Shown here piece by piece: positions 1 to 8,363 of a stretch of DNA of 57,000 bases. The DNA is from Chthoniobacteraceae bacterium (GTDB lineage Bacteria; Verrucomicrobiota; Verrucomicrobiia; Chthoniobacterales; Chthoniobacteraceae): positions 1-57,000 of the forward strand of contig CANJNZ010000024.1 in the NCBI GenBank assembly GCA_947476045.1, in the 5' to 3' direction. A program made the translations under genes and the position numbers. Under the pieces are notes generated by a model, which was not told where the DNA came from, did no database searches, and saw only the letters and a program-made list of their open reading frames with translations. Numbering within the stretch: the stretch's first letter is position 1; every line of letters begins with the position of its first letter.

Positions 1-246
1 GCAGGCACCGACCCCAACAACGCTGCCAGCAAATTCAACGTCTCCATCTCAGGATCACCCTCAAACCGCACCATCACCTTCACGGCGCAGCCCTACAAAT
101 CTTACACCATCCAATACAAAAACTCCCTCGCCGACACCAATTGGACCACACTCCAATCCTACCCGGCCACCTCCTCCCAACAGACCATTAACTACTCCGA
201 TATCTCGGGCACTAGCAGTAGATTCTACCGCGTCGTCACGCCGTAA
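1..246 (+). CDS. C-terminal fragment of a secreted/surface protein
   Basis: An open frame enters from the left edge in frame 1 and stops at the TAA at 244-246, leaving 81 codons. The residues begin AGTDPNNAASKFNV, followed by a beta-rich stretch and the ending FYRVVTP. The 'GTDPNNAAS' phrase (the end of a calcium-binding thrombospondin-type-3-like or EF-like repeat) before a short beta domain ending in 'FYRV' is common at the C-termini of large secreted Verrucomicrobiota/Planctomycetota proteins. The N-terminus and main domain lie outside the window, so no function can be assigned. It converges on ftsZ with 20 bp between stops and no visible terminator hairpin. Confidence 0.7.
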   Translation, partial: AGTDPNNAASKFNVSISGSPSNRTITFTAQPYKSYTIQYKNSLADTNWTTLQSYPATSSQQTINYSDISGTSSRFYRVVTP

Positions 247-266
247 AATATCTTTCTAATCGGCCT

Positions 267-1568
267 TCACTTCACCTTCAGATTTTTACGCAAAAAGGTG
301 GGAACATCCAAATCCTCGCCGTCCACGATGGTAGGTTCGCCTTTGTCAAAACGCCCGCGGTTGACCGGCTCCAGTGACATTTGCTCCGCCTTTTCCTCCT
401 TCTTCGCAGGAGCAGCTTTCGCCGGCGCAGTTTGCGAAGTGATTTTGGCAGGCGCCTTCACTGGCTGCGGTTCCTCCAATTCCTCAAAGGGCTCCGGCTC
501 TTGATCTGCTTCGAAAACCAGCGCCTGCTCTTTTGCAGGAGGGGCTTCCTTTTTCTCAACGACCACCTGCTTCTGTAGTGCGGGTCTCGATTGTGGAACC
601 ACCACTGCATCGCCCGTTGAACTCAAAATCGAAACACCCAGCCGGCGTCCGTGCCGTGCATCAGTTGTCACACCAAAGTTGATGCGAGTGCCATCGCTGA
701 TGTGACGATTGAACTCTTCCATCATCACACTCACTTCGTTGAGAGTAAGGTCGGGACCGCCGGTCACATGCACCAGCACCGCCTGCGCCTCGGCAAGCAT
801 CCGCCCTTTATCCATCAAAGGACAGCGCAACGCTCGCTCCAGCGCCTCATGTGCACGATTCGCTCCTTCGCTTTCACCATACCCAAAAAGAGCCCGCGCC
901 TGCTGACGCCGCAAAACCACCGCCAGATCATCCAGTCCCACAGCCACCCACCCGCGCTGCCCAACCAAGCCTGCAATCGAACGAATGCTCTGACTTAAAA
1001 TCGCATCCGTCGTCACAAACGCCTGCTGGATTCCCGATGACGGCGACGACGACTCGCCCATGCGATCATTTTCAAAGCACACGACTAAATCTGCCTGTCC
1101 CTCTATCTGCGCCAGTGCCTCCATTGCCTGCGTATTGCGCCGTTTCCCCTCAAACGAAAATGGGAGCGTCACAAACACAATCACCATCGCACCAGCCTTT
1201 CTCGCCAAATGCGCAACAAGCGGTGCCGCCCCGCTCCCCGTTCCACCGCCCAGTCCCGCGCAAATAAAAACCATCTGAGCACCCGAGATTGCCGCTACTA
1301 TTTCGTCGGTGCTCTCCTCCGCCGCAGCATATCCAACCTCCGGATCTCCGCCAGAACCAAGCCCGCGTGATGTAGTGGGCCCAAGGTGAACCTTTTCGCC
1401 TGCCACACTGCCGTTCAACGTTTGCACATCCGTGTTCATCGCCACCGCGCAAGCAGCATCGAAGCCATCGAGCACCAGCCGATCGAGCACGTTTCCGCCG
1501 GCCCCGCCAAGACCGACCACCTTGATCGTGGGTGAAACGTGGGAAGTGGAGCGTGTAATTTCAATCAT
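267..1568 (-). CDS. ftsZ: Cell division protein FtsZ
   Basis: Tubulin-like GTPase that forms the cytokinetic Z-ring; 433 aa. The nucleotide-binding half is canonical: VVGLGGAGGN near residues 17-26, MNTDVQTL near 44-51 and the tubulin signature GGGTGSG at 107-113. A long Pro/Ala/Glu/Lys-rich linker (about 335-410) ends in the conserved FtsA-binding tail DLDVPTFLRK. The T7 synergy loop is unusual: where E. coli FtsZ has NVDFAD, this protein reads AVGLDD (209-214), so the equivalents of N207 and D209 are lost and only the D212 equivalent remains. It is the last gene of the dcw cluster, 12 bp after ftsA. Identity is secure; GTPase behaviour is open because of the loop. Confidence 0.97.
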   Translation of the reverse strand: MIEITRSTSHVSPTIKVVGLGGAGGNVLDRLVLDGFDAACAVAMNTDVQTLNGSVAGEKVHLGPTTSRGLGSGGDPEVGYAAAEESTDEIVAAISGAQMVFICAGLGGGTGSGAAPLVAHLARKAGAMVIVFVTLPFSFEGKRRNTQAMEALAQIEGQADLVVCFENDRMGESSSPSSGIQQAFVTTDAILSQSIRSIAGLVGQRGWVAVGLDDLAVVLRRQQARALFGYGESEGANRAHEALERALRCPLMDKGRMLAEAQAVLVHVTGGPDLTLNEVSVMMEEFNRHISDGTRINFGVTTDARHGRRLGVSILSSTGDAVVVPQSRPALQKQVVVEKKEAPPAKEQALVFEADQEPEPFEELEEPQPVKAPAKITSQTAPAKAAPAKKEEKAEQMSLEPVNRGRFDKGEPTIVDGEDLDVPTFLRKNLKVK

Positions 1569-1580
1569 GAGTTTGCATCG

Positions 1581-2774
1581 TTAAAACCAACGTTTGAACC
1601 AATCCAGCCAGCCGCCTCCCTCATCGCCAATGGTCGCTTGAGCATACTTCACCAGTCCGACCGCTGTAGAATACTGCGGGTTTTCAAAAGCACTCGCGAC
1701 TCCGGAAACATTCTGCGCCCTGCAAAGCTGCACCGGCATTTGGAAAACATCCTCGGCAAGATGCTTGATGCCTCGCAAAGCGGATGTGCCCCCCGTGATC
1801 ACCACTCCAGCCCCGAGATAATCGAGATACGGGCCCTTCTCCAATTCACGCATCAGAAACTCAAAGGTCTCCCGGATTCTCATGTGGATGATCTGATTCA
1901 ACATCTCCCGCTCGATTTCCTTGCCTGCAAAACCATGCTCATCACGCAGCGTAACGTTCTCGCCGGGTAAACTGTTACCCAACACACAGCTCCCCTCCTT
2001 GATTTTTAGCATCTCGGCTTTTCCCATCGGGATGCGCAGCCCGAGAGATAAATCATTCGTGAGGTGATCTCCGCCGATGCCCACGCATCCGCTCTGCACA
2101 ATCGCACCCTTCACATACATCGCGTAACCCGTGGTGCCACCACCAATGTCCAGCATCAGCGCGCCGATATTTTTCTGCCCCTGATCCAGCACCGCCTGCG
2201 CAGCCGCGTAGGGCGTAAACACAATGTCCTCAATTTCAATGTCGAGATCGCACAGACACTGGATGCTGTTTTTGATCCGGTTTGCGACGCCATGCACGAT
2301 ATGAAAATCGGCCTCCAGCTTGCGCCCAAACATCCCCACAGGATTCAAGACGCCATCCTGACCATCCACATAGAAATGCTGAAGCACCGTGTGAATGAAC
2401 ATATTGTGCGCAGGTATCGGCGCAGTCCTGGCCTCCTCCTGCACGCGTCCCACGTCAGCGGATTCAATTTTTTCCCGATCATCCGGCAGAGTAAAAGAGC
2501 CCCGGTTGTTAAAGCTGCGAATGTGTGCGCCCGTGATTCCGAGATACACGTTCTTGATCATTACGTCGCTCTTGTCCTCGGCATCCGCAATCGCTTCGCG
2601 CACGCACTTGCCGCAATTATCAATGTCCACAATCTCCCCCTTGCGCACGCCCACCGAGGGCGCTTCGCCCACGCCGAGAATCTGCACCGTTCCATCGCGC
2701 TTCAACTCACCCACGACGACACACACCTTCGAAGTGCCGATTTCCAATCCAACAACTATGTTTGCCTTTGCCAT
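1581..2774 (-). CDS. ftsA: Cell division protein FtsA
   Basis: Actin-like ATPase that tethers FtsZ to the membrane and recruits later divisome proteins; 397 aa, near the usual family length. Visible are the first phosphate loop (VVGLEIGTSKVCVVVGE, residues 7-23), the SHS2/1C subdomain region, the second phosphate loop (LDIGGGTTGYAMYVKG) and the adenosine-site stretch GVVITGGTSALRGI. The last residues, GGGWLDWFKRWF, form the amphipathic membrane-targeting helix expected of FtsA. The ATG overlaps the ftsQ stop as TAATG, which supports this start and translational coupling. Presence of FtsA together with FtsZ fits Verrucomicrobiota rather than Planctomycetota or Chlamydiota. Confidence 0.97.
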   Translation of the reverse strand: MAKANIVVGLEIGTSKVCVVVGELKRDGTVQILGVGEAPSVGVRKGEIVDIDNCGKCVREAIADAEDKSDVMIKNVYLGITGAHIRSFNNRGSFTLPDDREKIESADVGRVQEEARTAPIPAHNMFIHTVLQHFYVDGQDGVLNPVGMFGRKLEADFHIVHGVANRIKNSIQCLCDLDIEIEDIVFTPYAAAQAVLDQGQKNIGALMLDIGGGTTGYAMYVKGAIVQSGCVGIGGDHLTNDLSLGLRIPMGKAEMLKIKEGSCVLGNSLPGENVTLRDEHGFAGKEIEREMLNQIIHMRIRETFEFLMRELEKGPYLDYLGAGVVITGGTSALRGIKHLAEDVFQMPVQLCRAQNVSGVASAFENPQYSTAVGLVKYAQATIGDEGGGWLDWFKRWF

Positions 2775-3826
2775 TACGCTCGGAATCTTTTTAGCATACC
2801 ATCACCTTCAGGCTTCGGTGTGTCTTTTACCTTCTCGGCCTTCTTAGTATTTGTCGGCGCTGGTTTGGTTCCCTTTTTCGTTTCGGTGCCTATCAATTTA
2901 GGCTTCACGCTGGGAGCCTCCTGCACCGGCTCAGGCTCCGCATCGGGCGGAGTCAGGAATGTCACCGGGATGTTGCGCACGAGCATCAAGTTCGCGGTCT
3001 TCACCTCCTGCGACATCAGCGCGGCTTCACGCTGAACGACTGCAAGACGCCTGAGCTGCGACTCCACATCATCCAGACCAAATACAAGCTGCGCCCTTTT
3101 TTGATCCGTGACTGTGATGCAGTAGCCCTTCGATACATCCATCGAGAGAATCTTGAATTCGCCGGATTCGTTCGTCCGATGCAGCAATTCCAGCGCAGTC
3201 AATATCTCCACCTTGGCTAATGGTTTTCCTGGAACGATATCGCCCATCTCCACGCCTCCAATCACGGGAAGAGGATCATACTCCGGAAGCAAACGCTTAG
3301 GCTTGAAAACAAGTCCTCGTGCATCGAGCAGATGTGAACGCTCGCTCTTCGCAGGATCGTCGGAAACATGAGCCGTCACCCATGCCACGGGTTTGCGTTC
3401 GGTCACCACGATTTCGATGCGATTGGGCAGGTAGCGGCGGACTTCGACACTCTCAACCTGTGGCAGCGCTTTCAGCGCATCGCGTCCAGAGTCCAGCCGG
3501 TAGCCGAAAATATTCCGGCCTTCTTTGAAACCTGTCACAGCAATCGCCATTTCGCGCGTCAGCGACCCATCAGTCGAATAGCGCACATCCTTCAATGAAT
3601 AATCGGGATTCTCCCAAAACAACTTGTGATACCCGATATTCGCGCCGCAACAGAGTGCCGCCAGCAAGGCTACGAAGAACAACCCCTTCAAGACATGCCG
3701 CGCGGTGCGGCCCACCGCTCGGACACGGGGATTTGCCCCGCGTTTCACCACCCCTTTGATGATGTATTTTCTCCGAAGCTCGCGGGCTGTCGTAAGTTTT
3801 TTATTGGTGATGCGGCGTTTGGACAT
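2774..3826 (-). CDS. ftsQ: Cell division protein FtsQ/DivIB
   Basis: Single-pass divisome protein linking cytoplasmic and periplasmic parts of the division machine; 350 aa from the chosen start. It has a basic N-terminus, one membrane helix (GLFFVALLAALCCG), then a POTRA-type domain (DVRYSTDGSLTREMA ... LPNRIEIVVTERKPVAWV) and a beta domain. The C-terminal 60 residues are a Pro/Lys/Glu-rich tail, presumably disordered. An upstream in-frame ATG at 3868 lies inside ddl; I prefer the ATG at 3826 (MSKRRITNKK), two bases after the ddl stop. No Shine-Dalgarno sequence is obvious, and reinitiation after ddl seems likely. The stop overlaps the ftsA start. Confidence 0.9.
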   Translation of the reverse strand: MSKRRITNKKLTTARELRRKYIIKGVVKRGANPRVRAVGRTARHVLKGLFFVALLAALCCGANIGYHKLFWENPDYSLKDVRYSTDGSLTREMAIAVTGFKEGRNIFGYRLDSGRDALKALPQVESVEVRRYLPNRIEIVVTERKPVAWVTAHVSDDPAKSERSHLLDARGLVFKPKRLLPEYDPLPVIGGVEMGDIVPGKPLAKVEILTALELLHRTNESGEFKILSMDVSKGYCITVTDQKRAQLVFGLDDVESQLRRLAVVQREAALMSQEVKTANLMLVRNIPVTFLTPPDAEPEPVQEAPSVKPKLIGTETKKGTKPAPTNTKKAEKVKDTPKPEGDGMLKRFRA

Positions 3827-3828
3827 GG

Positions 3829-4725
3829 CTAAAAACGGGCGAGTGACAGCTCGATAATACGGCGGCACAGTTCGGCGTAGCTGATGCCCACAGCCGCTGC
3901 GGCCTCGGGCAAAAGCGACGACGGTGTCATGCCGGGAATCGTGTTCACTTCGAGCACAAACGGTTCACCCGCGTCGGTGAGCAGAATGTCCACTCGTGAA
4001 TAAATTTCAAGATCGAGCGCGCGATGCGCAGCAATTCCTACGCGTTGCACAAGTGCGGTGATTTCCGGAGACAGCGGCGCAGGACAAAAATGATCCGCGC
4101 CCGCCGCGTTTGGATTAAGAAAGGGATACTTGTTCTCGAAGTTGTAAAAATCCTTCTTCGCCACGATCTCGATCACCGGCAGAGCGAGATCACCCACCAC
4201 GCCCACCGTCAATTCACGCCCGGCAATAAACTGCTCGACGAGCAACTCGCTACCAAATTTCCACGCTTCCGCCAGCGACTTCTCAAGCTCTGCCTCATCC
4301 TTCACGATGTAAATGCCAACGCTGCTCCCCTCTTTTGGCGCTTTGATCACCAGCGGCAGCGGCAACGTCGGCCGTGCCCCATTGCGAATAATTTCAGACT
4401 TCGCCGTCGGCACACCACGCTCAACAAGCCTCTGCTTTGTCGCGATCTTATCAATCGCCAGTTCGCTCCCTCGCGCACCCTCGCCAGTGTAAGGAACACC
4501 GCGCTCGTCGAGTATGCGCTGCAACTGCCCGTCCTCGCCAAATGTCCCGTGAATCACATTGAAGGCAACCTGCGTCCCCGCCGGTAGCGCAAAATTTCCA
4601 TCCGCAACATCCACCGCGCTCACATCCGCACCCATCGAGCGTAGAGCGGAAACAACACCTTCCCCGGACTTGAGCGAAACCTTCCGCTCAGATCCTGGCC
4701 CGCCCATGAGAACGGCGATTTTCAT
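3829..4725 (-). CDS. ddl: D-alanine--D-alanine ligase
   Basis: ATP-grasp ligase making D-Ala-D-Ala for the peptidoglycan stem; 298 aa from MKIAVLMGGPGSE. Family features are visible in order: N-terminal GGPGSERKVS, FNVIHGTFGEDG, the ATP-grasp loop KAPKEGSSVGIYIV, the omega-loop segment FYNFENKY (the final Lys-Tyr matches K215/Y216 of E. coli DdlB, as expected for D-Ala rather than D-lactate specificity), and the metal/phosphate site EVNTIPGMT. An ATG at 4764 would add 13 residues; the ATG at 4725 fits the family N-terminus better. Located between murC/B and ftsQ. Confidence 0.95.
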   Translation of the reverse strand: MKIAVLMGGPGSERKVSLKSGEGVVSALRSMGADVSAVDVADGNFALPAGTQVAFNVIHGTFGEDGQLQRILDERGVPYTGEGARGSELAIDKIATKQRLVERGVPTAKSEIIRNGARPTLPLPLVIKAPKEGSSVGIYIVKDEAELEKSLAEAWKFGSELLVEQFIAGRELTVGVVGDLALPVIEIVAKKDFYNFENKYPFLNPNAAGADHFCPAPLSPEITALVQRVGIAAHRALDLEIYSRVDILLTDAGEPFVLEVNTIPGMTPSSLLPEAAAAVGISYAELCRRIIELSLARF

Positions 4726-4809
4726 GTTGGTAAGATCAAAAGACATCGAATTGGTTTTCATCAAAAGCTGATACGGCGCGCTCGTCAGGTTCTTGCGAAA
4801 AAATGCGCT

Positions 4810-7110
4810 TCATTCGCATAGCCCCCTTTCCTCTCCCACGATCTGCACCTCAGTGTGGAGTTCTATCCCGCGTTCGCGTTTCGCAGTGTCTGTGATTTTT
4901 GCAATGAGCGCCAGCACGTCTGCCGCAGTCGCGCCGCCATCGTTCACGATGAAATTGCCATGCACCTCGGAAACTTTTGCACCACCGATGCGCGCGCCTT
5001 TCAGCCCCAGTTCATCAATTAATTTCCCGGCAGGAATGGGCCCCGGATTTTTGAAAATGCACCCAGCGCTGGATTCCTTTGGCTGCGACGTGCGGCGTTT
5101 TTGCATGGATTCATCCAGCTTCCGCGCAATCTCCTCCGGCGTATCCGGCTGACCACGGAACGTCGCAGCAACCGCGAAGTTGTGGGCAAGCGATGGCACG
5201 TCGCGGTAGTGGACGACCATTTCGTGCGCAGTCCGCGTGTGAAACTCGCCGAATTTGTCCACGTAGCGAACACTAACCACTTGCCGGAACGTCTCCCCGC
5301 CCATCGCGCCAGCATTCATGCGCAATGCTCCGCCAACATTTCCCGGGATGCCCTCAAACCACTCGAAGCCGCCGATCCGTGCATCACGCGCCGCGATTGC
5401 CAGTTCACGCTGCTTCACCCCGACACCGGCGGTGATCAGTTCGCCGTGCACTTCGAGTTTCTTGAATTCCCCACGGGAAAGATGAGCGACCACACCACGA
5501 ATGCCACCATCGCGAACAAGCAAGTTTGAGCCACGGCCCAACACAAAAAGCGGCAGGCCGCGCTCAGTCGTAAATTTTACCAGCCGCGCGAATCCCTCCT
5601 CTGTCTCCGGCTCCGCCCAAAATTGCGCAGGCCCGCCGACACGCATCGTCGTGTGTTTTGCGAGTGGTTCGTAGAGTTTGATCGCGCCTGCACCCATTAC
5701 TCCGAACATCTCGTCGAGCATCGCCACGTCTTCTTTCAACCGCGATGCCTGCTCGTGGATGTTTCCCGCACCGAGACTCAATACGAGGTCGCCGGGTTCC
5801 AGCATCCGTCCGAGATCATACTGAATCTGCTCGCGTTTCGGTTGATAGAAAACCCCATCCTGCCCGGTCTGCCGTGCAATTGCGTCCACAATGGTTTGAC
5901 CACTCACGCCGGGGATCGGCGTCTCACTCGCAGGATACACATCAGCGAGAAAAAGCACATCCGTCCCCGCAAACGCGCGACCAAATTCGTCCTTCAACGC
6001 CTGCGTGCGTGTGTAGCGGTGCGGCTGGAACATCGTCAGCACACGCTTGCGTCCGGTGTCGCGAGCACTCGCGAGTGTGGCGCGGATTTCCGTGGGATGA
6101 TGCCCGTAGTCATCCACGATCATGAAACGTTCGCTGCGATACTTGATTTCAAAACGCCGCCTCGCTCCACGGAAGGTCTCCAGGGCCTCGGCAATCTTCG
6201 CAAACGGAACACCGATTTCCGTAGCGAGCGCGATCACACCGGTCGCGTTGCTCACGTTGTGCCGCCCCGGCACGTTCAGCGTTACCGCGCCGAGCGGTTC
6301 GCCCCCGCGCGACACGACGAAGTGAGACTGGAAGTCCTTCGTATGCAGCGCATCGTAGCGGTAAAAAGCTGCGCGCGACTCACCATACGAAATCGCACCG
6401 TGGTGTTTGGTGCAAAGGCGCGATGCGTTCGGGTCGTCGGCGCAAAAGAAAACCTTCCCGCTGGTCTGCGCGAGCAATTGCTCGAAGGCACGTTCGATGG
6501 CCGCGAGGTCGGCGTAAAAATCCATATGCTCCTCCTCGATATTGAGGATAATCGCATGCTCCGGGTGATAATTCACGATGGTGCCATCACTTTCGTCGGC
6601 CTCCGCCACGAACCACTCGCCCGACGCATCCCACTGCGCATTGACGCCGAGGATAGGTATCTCCGCACCCACATAATGCGAAGGCCGCACGCCGCCGCCG
6701 CGCAAAACATGAGCCGCCATCGCGCTTGTCGTCGTCTTTCCGTGCATTCCTCCAACAACGATTCCGCGTTTTTGCCGCATGATGGCTGCGAGAGCATCCG
6801 CTCGCCGCACCATCGGCACGCCGAGTTTCTTCGCCGCGTCGTAGTCGGGATGTCCCGGTTTGATCGCCGAGGAAAAGATCACGAGTTCCGCATCGCGCAC
6901 TTTCTCGGTGTTTGCTGGCGATGCAAAATCAAGCCCGAGCGTTTGCAGCCGGGCCGTTTCCTCCGTCGTCGCCTTGTCGCTTCCGCTCACCCGATGCTTC
7001 AAAGCGAGACACAGTCCGGCGATGCCACTCATGCCCGAGCCCGCAACCCCGATGAGGTGGATGCGCCGCGCGCTTTGAGTCAGAAATTTGGCGAGCTGTG
7101 AACTGTCCAT
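4810..7110 (-). CDS. murC/murB: Fused MurC-MurB: UDP-MurNAc--L-Ala ligase / UDP-GlcNAc-enolpyruvate reductase
   Basis: One 766-aa chain carries two peptidoglycan precursor enzymes. Residues 1-460 are MurC: GVAGSGMSGIA near 21, the ATP loop GMHGKTTT at 121-128, EADESDGT near 170 and HHPTEI near 337. Residues 475-766 are MurB: the FAD-binding LYEPLAKHTTMRVGG, GRGSNLLVRDGG, GIPGNVGGALRMNAGA and the C-terminal SAGCIFKNP. MurB acts before MurC, so fusion joins consecutive steps making UDP-MurNAc-L-Ala. The usual proton-donor Ser of the 'SAGS.F' motif is Cys684 here. The start abuts the murG stop (TAAATG). No frameshift or linker break is visible, so the fusion looks genuine. Confidence 0.96.
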   Translation of the reverse strand: MDSSQLAKFLTQSARRIHLIGVAGSGMSGIAGLCLALKHRVSGSDKATTEETARLQTLGLDFASPANTEKVRDAELVIFSSAIKPGHPDYDAAKKLGVPMVRRADALAAIMRQKRGIVVGGMHGKTTTSAMAAHVLRGGGVRPSHYVGAEIPILGVNAQWDASGEWFVAEADESDGTIVNYHPEHAIILNIEEEHMDFYADLAAIERAFEQLLAQTSGKVFFCADDPNASRLCTKHHGAISYGESRAAFYRYDALHTKDFQSHFVVSRGGEPLGAVTLNVPGRHNVSNATGVIALATEIGVPFAKIAEALETFRGARRRFEIKYRSERFMIVDDYGHHPTEIRATLASARDTGRKRVLTMFQPHRYTRTQALKDEFGRAFAGTDVLFLADVYPASETPIPGVSGQTIVDAIARQTGQDGVFYQPKREQIQYDLGRMLEPGDLVLSLGAGNIHEQASRLKEDVAMLDEMFGVMGAGAIKLYEPLAKHTTMRVGGPAQFWAEPETEEGFARLVKFTTERGLPLFVLGRGSNLLVRDGGIRGVVAHLSRGEFKKLEVHGELITAGVGVKQRELAIAARDARIGGFEWFEGIPGNVGGALRMNAGAMGGETFRQVVSVRYVDKFGEFHTRTAHEMVVHYRDVPSLAHNFAVAATFRGQPDTPEEIARKLDESMQKRRTSQPKESSAGCIFKNPGPIPAGKLIDELGLKGARIGGAKVSEVHGNFIVNDGGATAADVLALIAKITDTAKRERGIELHTEVQIVGEERGLCE

Positions 7111-8196
7111 TTATGTGCAGAAAGTAAGAATGGTGTCCGCCACGCGCTCAGCGGCCTGCGCAGGCGCGAGCCGGCGGCTGTTTTGCGACATCACTGCGAG
7201 TTGCTCCGGGCTGTCGAGAAGCGATGAAATTTTCTGCGCAAGCGTGTCGCCGGTGGCATCGCTCTCTTTCAACATCACGCCCGCTCCAGCGCGATCAAAA
7301 ATTTGCGCGTTCGCAGTCTGATGATCGTCCGCCGCATATGGAAAGGGAATCAATACACCCGGCAGGCCAAAGTGAGACAGTTCAGTGAGACTCGCAGCGC
7401 CGCTACGTGCGATAGCCATATCCGCAGCGCCATACGCCTCCTGCATCCGATGATAAAACGCTGCAACATAGGCAGGCATTCCCGAATTTGCGTAGGCTTC
7501 GCGAGTGGATTCCTCGCCTCCTTTTCCGGTGAGGTGAATCGCCTGCAAGTCTCGACCTGCAAGCTTGGGAAGCGCGGACGCGACCGCCTTGTTGATGCCG
7601 CTCGCTCCCTGACTGCCGCCCATTACGAGCAGCGTGCTTTTTTTCGAAGAAAGCCCAAATGCCGCACGCGCCGCGCTCTTCTCCACGTGTTGCGTCAGTG
7701 CACTGCGGATGGGTGTTCCTGTGACCTCGCACTGCGATTCTGGAAAATGAGCGCGGCACTCTGCAAAACCCAGCAGAACGCGTGTGACGTAACGTGCATT
7801 GAGCCGGTTTGCCCGGCCCGGAATCGCATTCGACTCATGGACGAACGTGGGCAACCCACGCTTCCGCCCAGTGACAATCGGCGCAAAACAAGTGAAACCG
7901 CCCATTCCAAGAACAGCCGATGGTTTCCAATCCAAAAAAAGCCGCGCACATTGTTTTTTTGCTGTGCGCAAGCCCATCCAAAAACGCCAGAGCGCGAGTG
8001 GTGACTTCGATTGCAGCCCGACGCCCGCAACTTTCTCGATGCGGAATTCTTTCCGCCCCTCAGTGGCAAGCGCATCAATTTCCTTCTCCGAAATCAGAAT
8101 CATCACCTCATGACCGCGCGCGATCAGCACCTCGCCCACGGCCAGGCCTGGAAACAAGTGCCCGCCGGTTCCGCCGGCCGCGATCACGAATCTCAT
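7111..8196 (-). CDS. murG: Lipid II synthase MurG (GlcNAc transferase)
   Basis: GT28 family enzyme that adds GlcNAc to lipid I on the cytoplasmic face of the membrane; 361 aa. The N-terminal glycine loop GGTGGHLFPGLAVGE (residues 8-22), the HESNAIPGRANR stretch, VMGGSQGASGIN and the donor-site segment ARSGAASLTELSHFGLPGVLIPFPYA are all present. The start ATG overlaps the stop of the small upstream ORF (8193-8360) as ATGA. The stop directly abuts murC/B. Confidence 0.96.
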   Translation of the reverse strand: MRFVIAAGGTGGHLFPGLAVGEVLIARGHEVMILISEKEIDALATEGRKEFRIEKVAGVGLQSKSPLALWRFWMGLRTAKKQCARLFLDWKPSAVLGMGGFTCFAPIVTGRKRGLPTFVHESNAIPGRANRLNARYVTRVLLGFAECRAHFPESQCEVTGTPIRSALTQHVEKSAARAAFGLSSKKSTLLVMGGSQGASGINKAVASALPKLAGRDLQAIHLTGKGGEESTREAYANSGMPAYVAAFYHRMQEAYGAADMAIARSGAASLTELSHFGLPGVLIPFPYAADDHQTANAQIFDRAGAGVMLKESDATGDTLAQKISSLLDSPEQLAVMSQNSRRLAPAQAAERVADTILTFCT

Positions 8197-8360
8197 CTTG
8201 GCTTGCTGGTCGGCGTCAGTGGTGTGCGATTCGTTGGAATCTGGGCGACCGGACTCACAAACGGTTCGCCGATGAGTTTGCTGGAACGCTCGGTGAGGCG
8301 TGGTGCGGGCCGCAGGATTTCATCGAGGGTCCGCTGAGTGGGTGTTTGGGTTGTAGTCAT
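8193..8360 (-). CDS. Small 55-aa ORF of unknown function inside the dcw cluster
   Basis: Read by hand on the minus strand between ftsW and murG: ATG at 8358-8360, stop TGA at 8193-8195, 55 residues beginning MTTTQTPTQRTLDEILRP and ending LTPTSKPR. It starts 3 nt after the ftsW stop and its TGA overlaps the murG ATG (ATGA), the same coupling seen elsewhere in the cluster, which is the main argument that it is translated. The product is Pro/Thr/Ser-rich with no hydrophobic segment, so it is probably a disordered cytoplasmic peptide. It could instead be a leader that only couples ftsW to murG. No family recognised. Confidence 0.6.
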   Translation of the reverse strand: MTTTQTPTQRTLDEILRPAPRLTERSSKLIGEPFVSPVAQIPTNRTPLTPTSKPR

Positions 8361-8363
8361 GGA

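Noticed and set aside
5623-7101. A 492-codon plus-strand frame opposite murC
   Set aside because: Antisense shadow of MurC; low-complexity basic composition and no recognisable domain.
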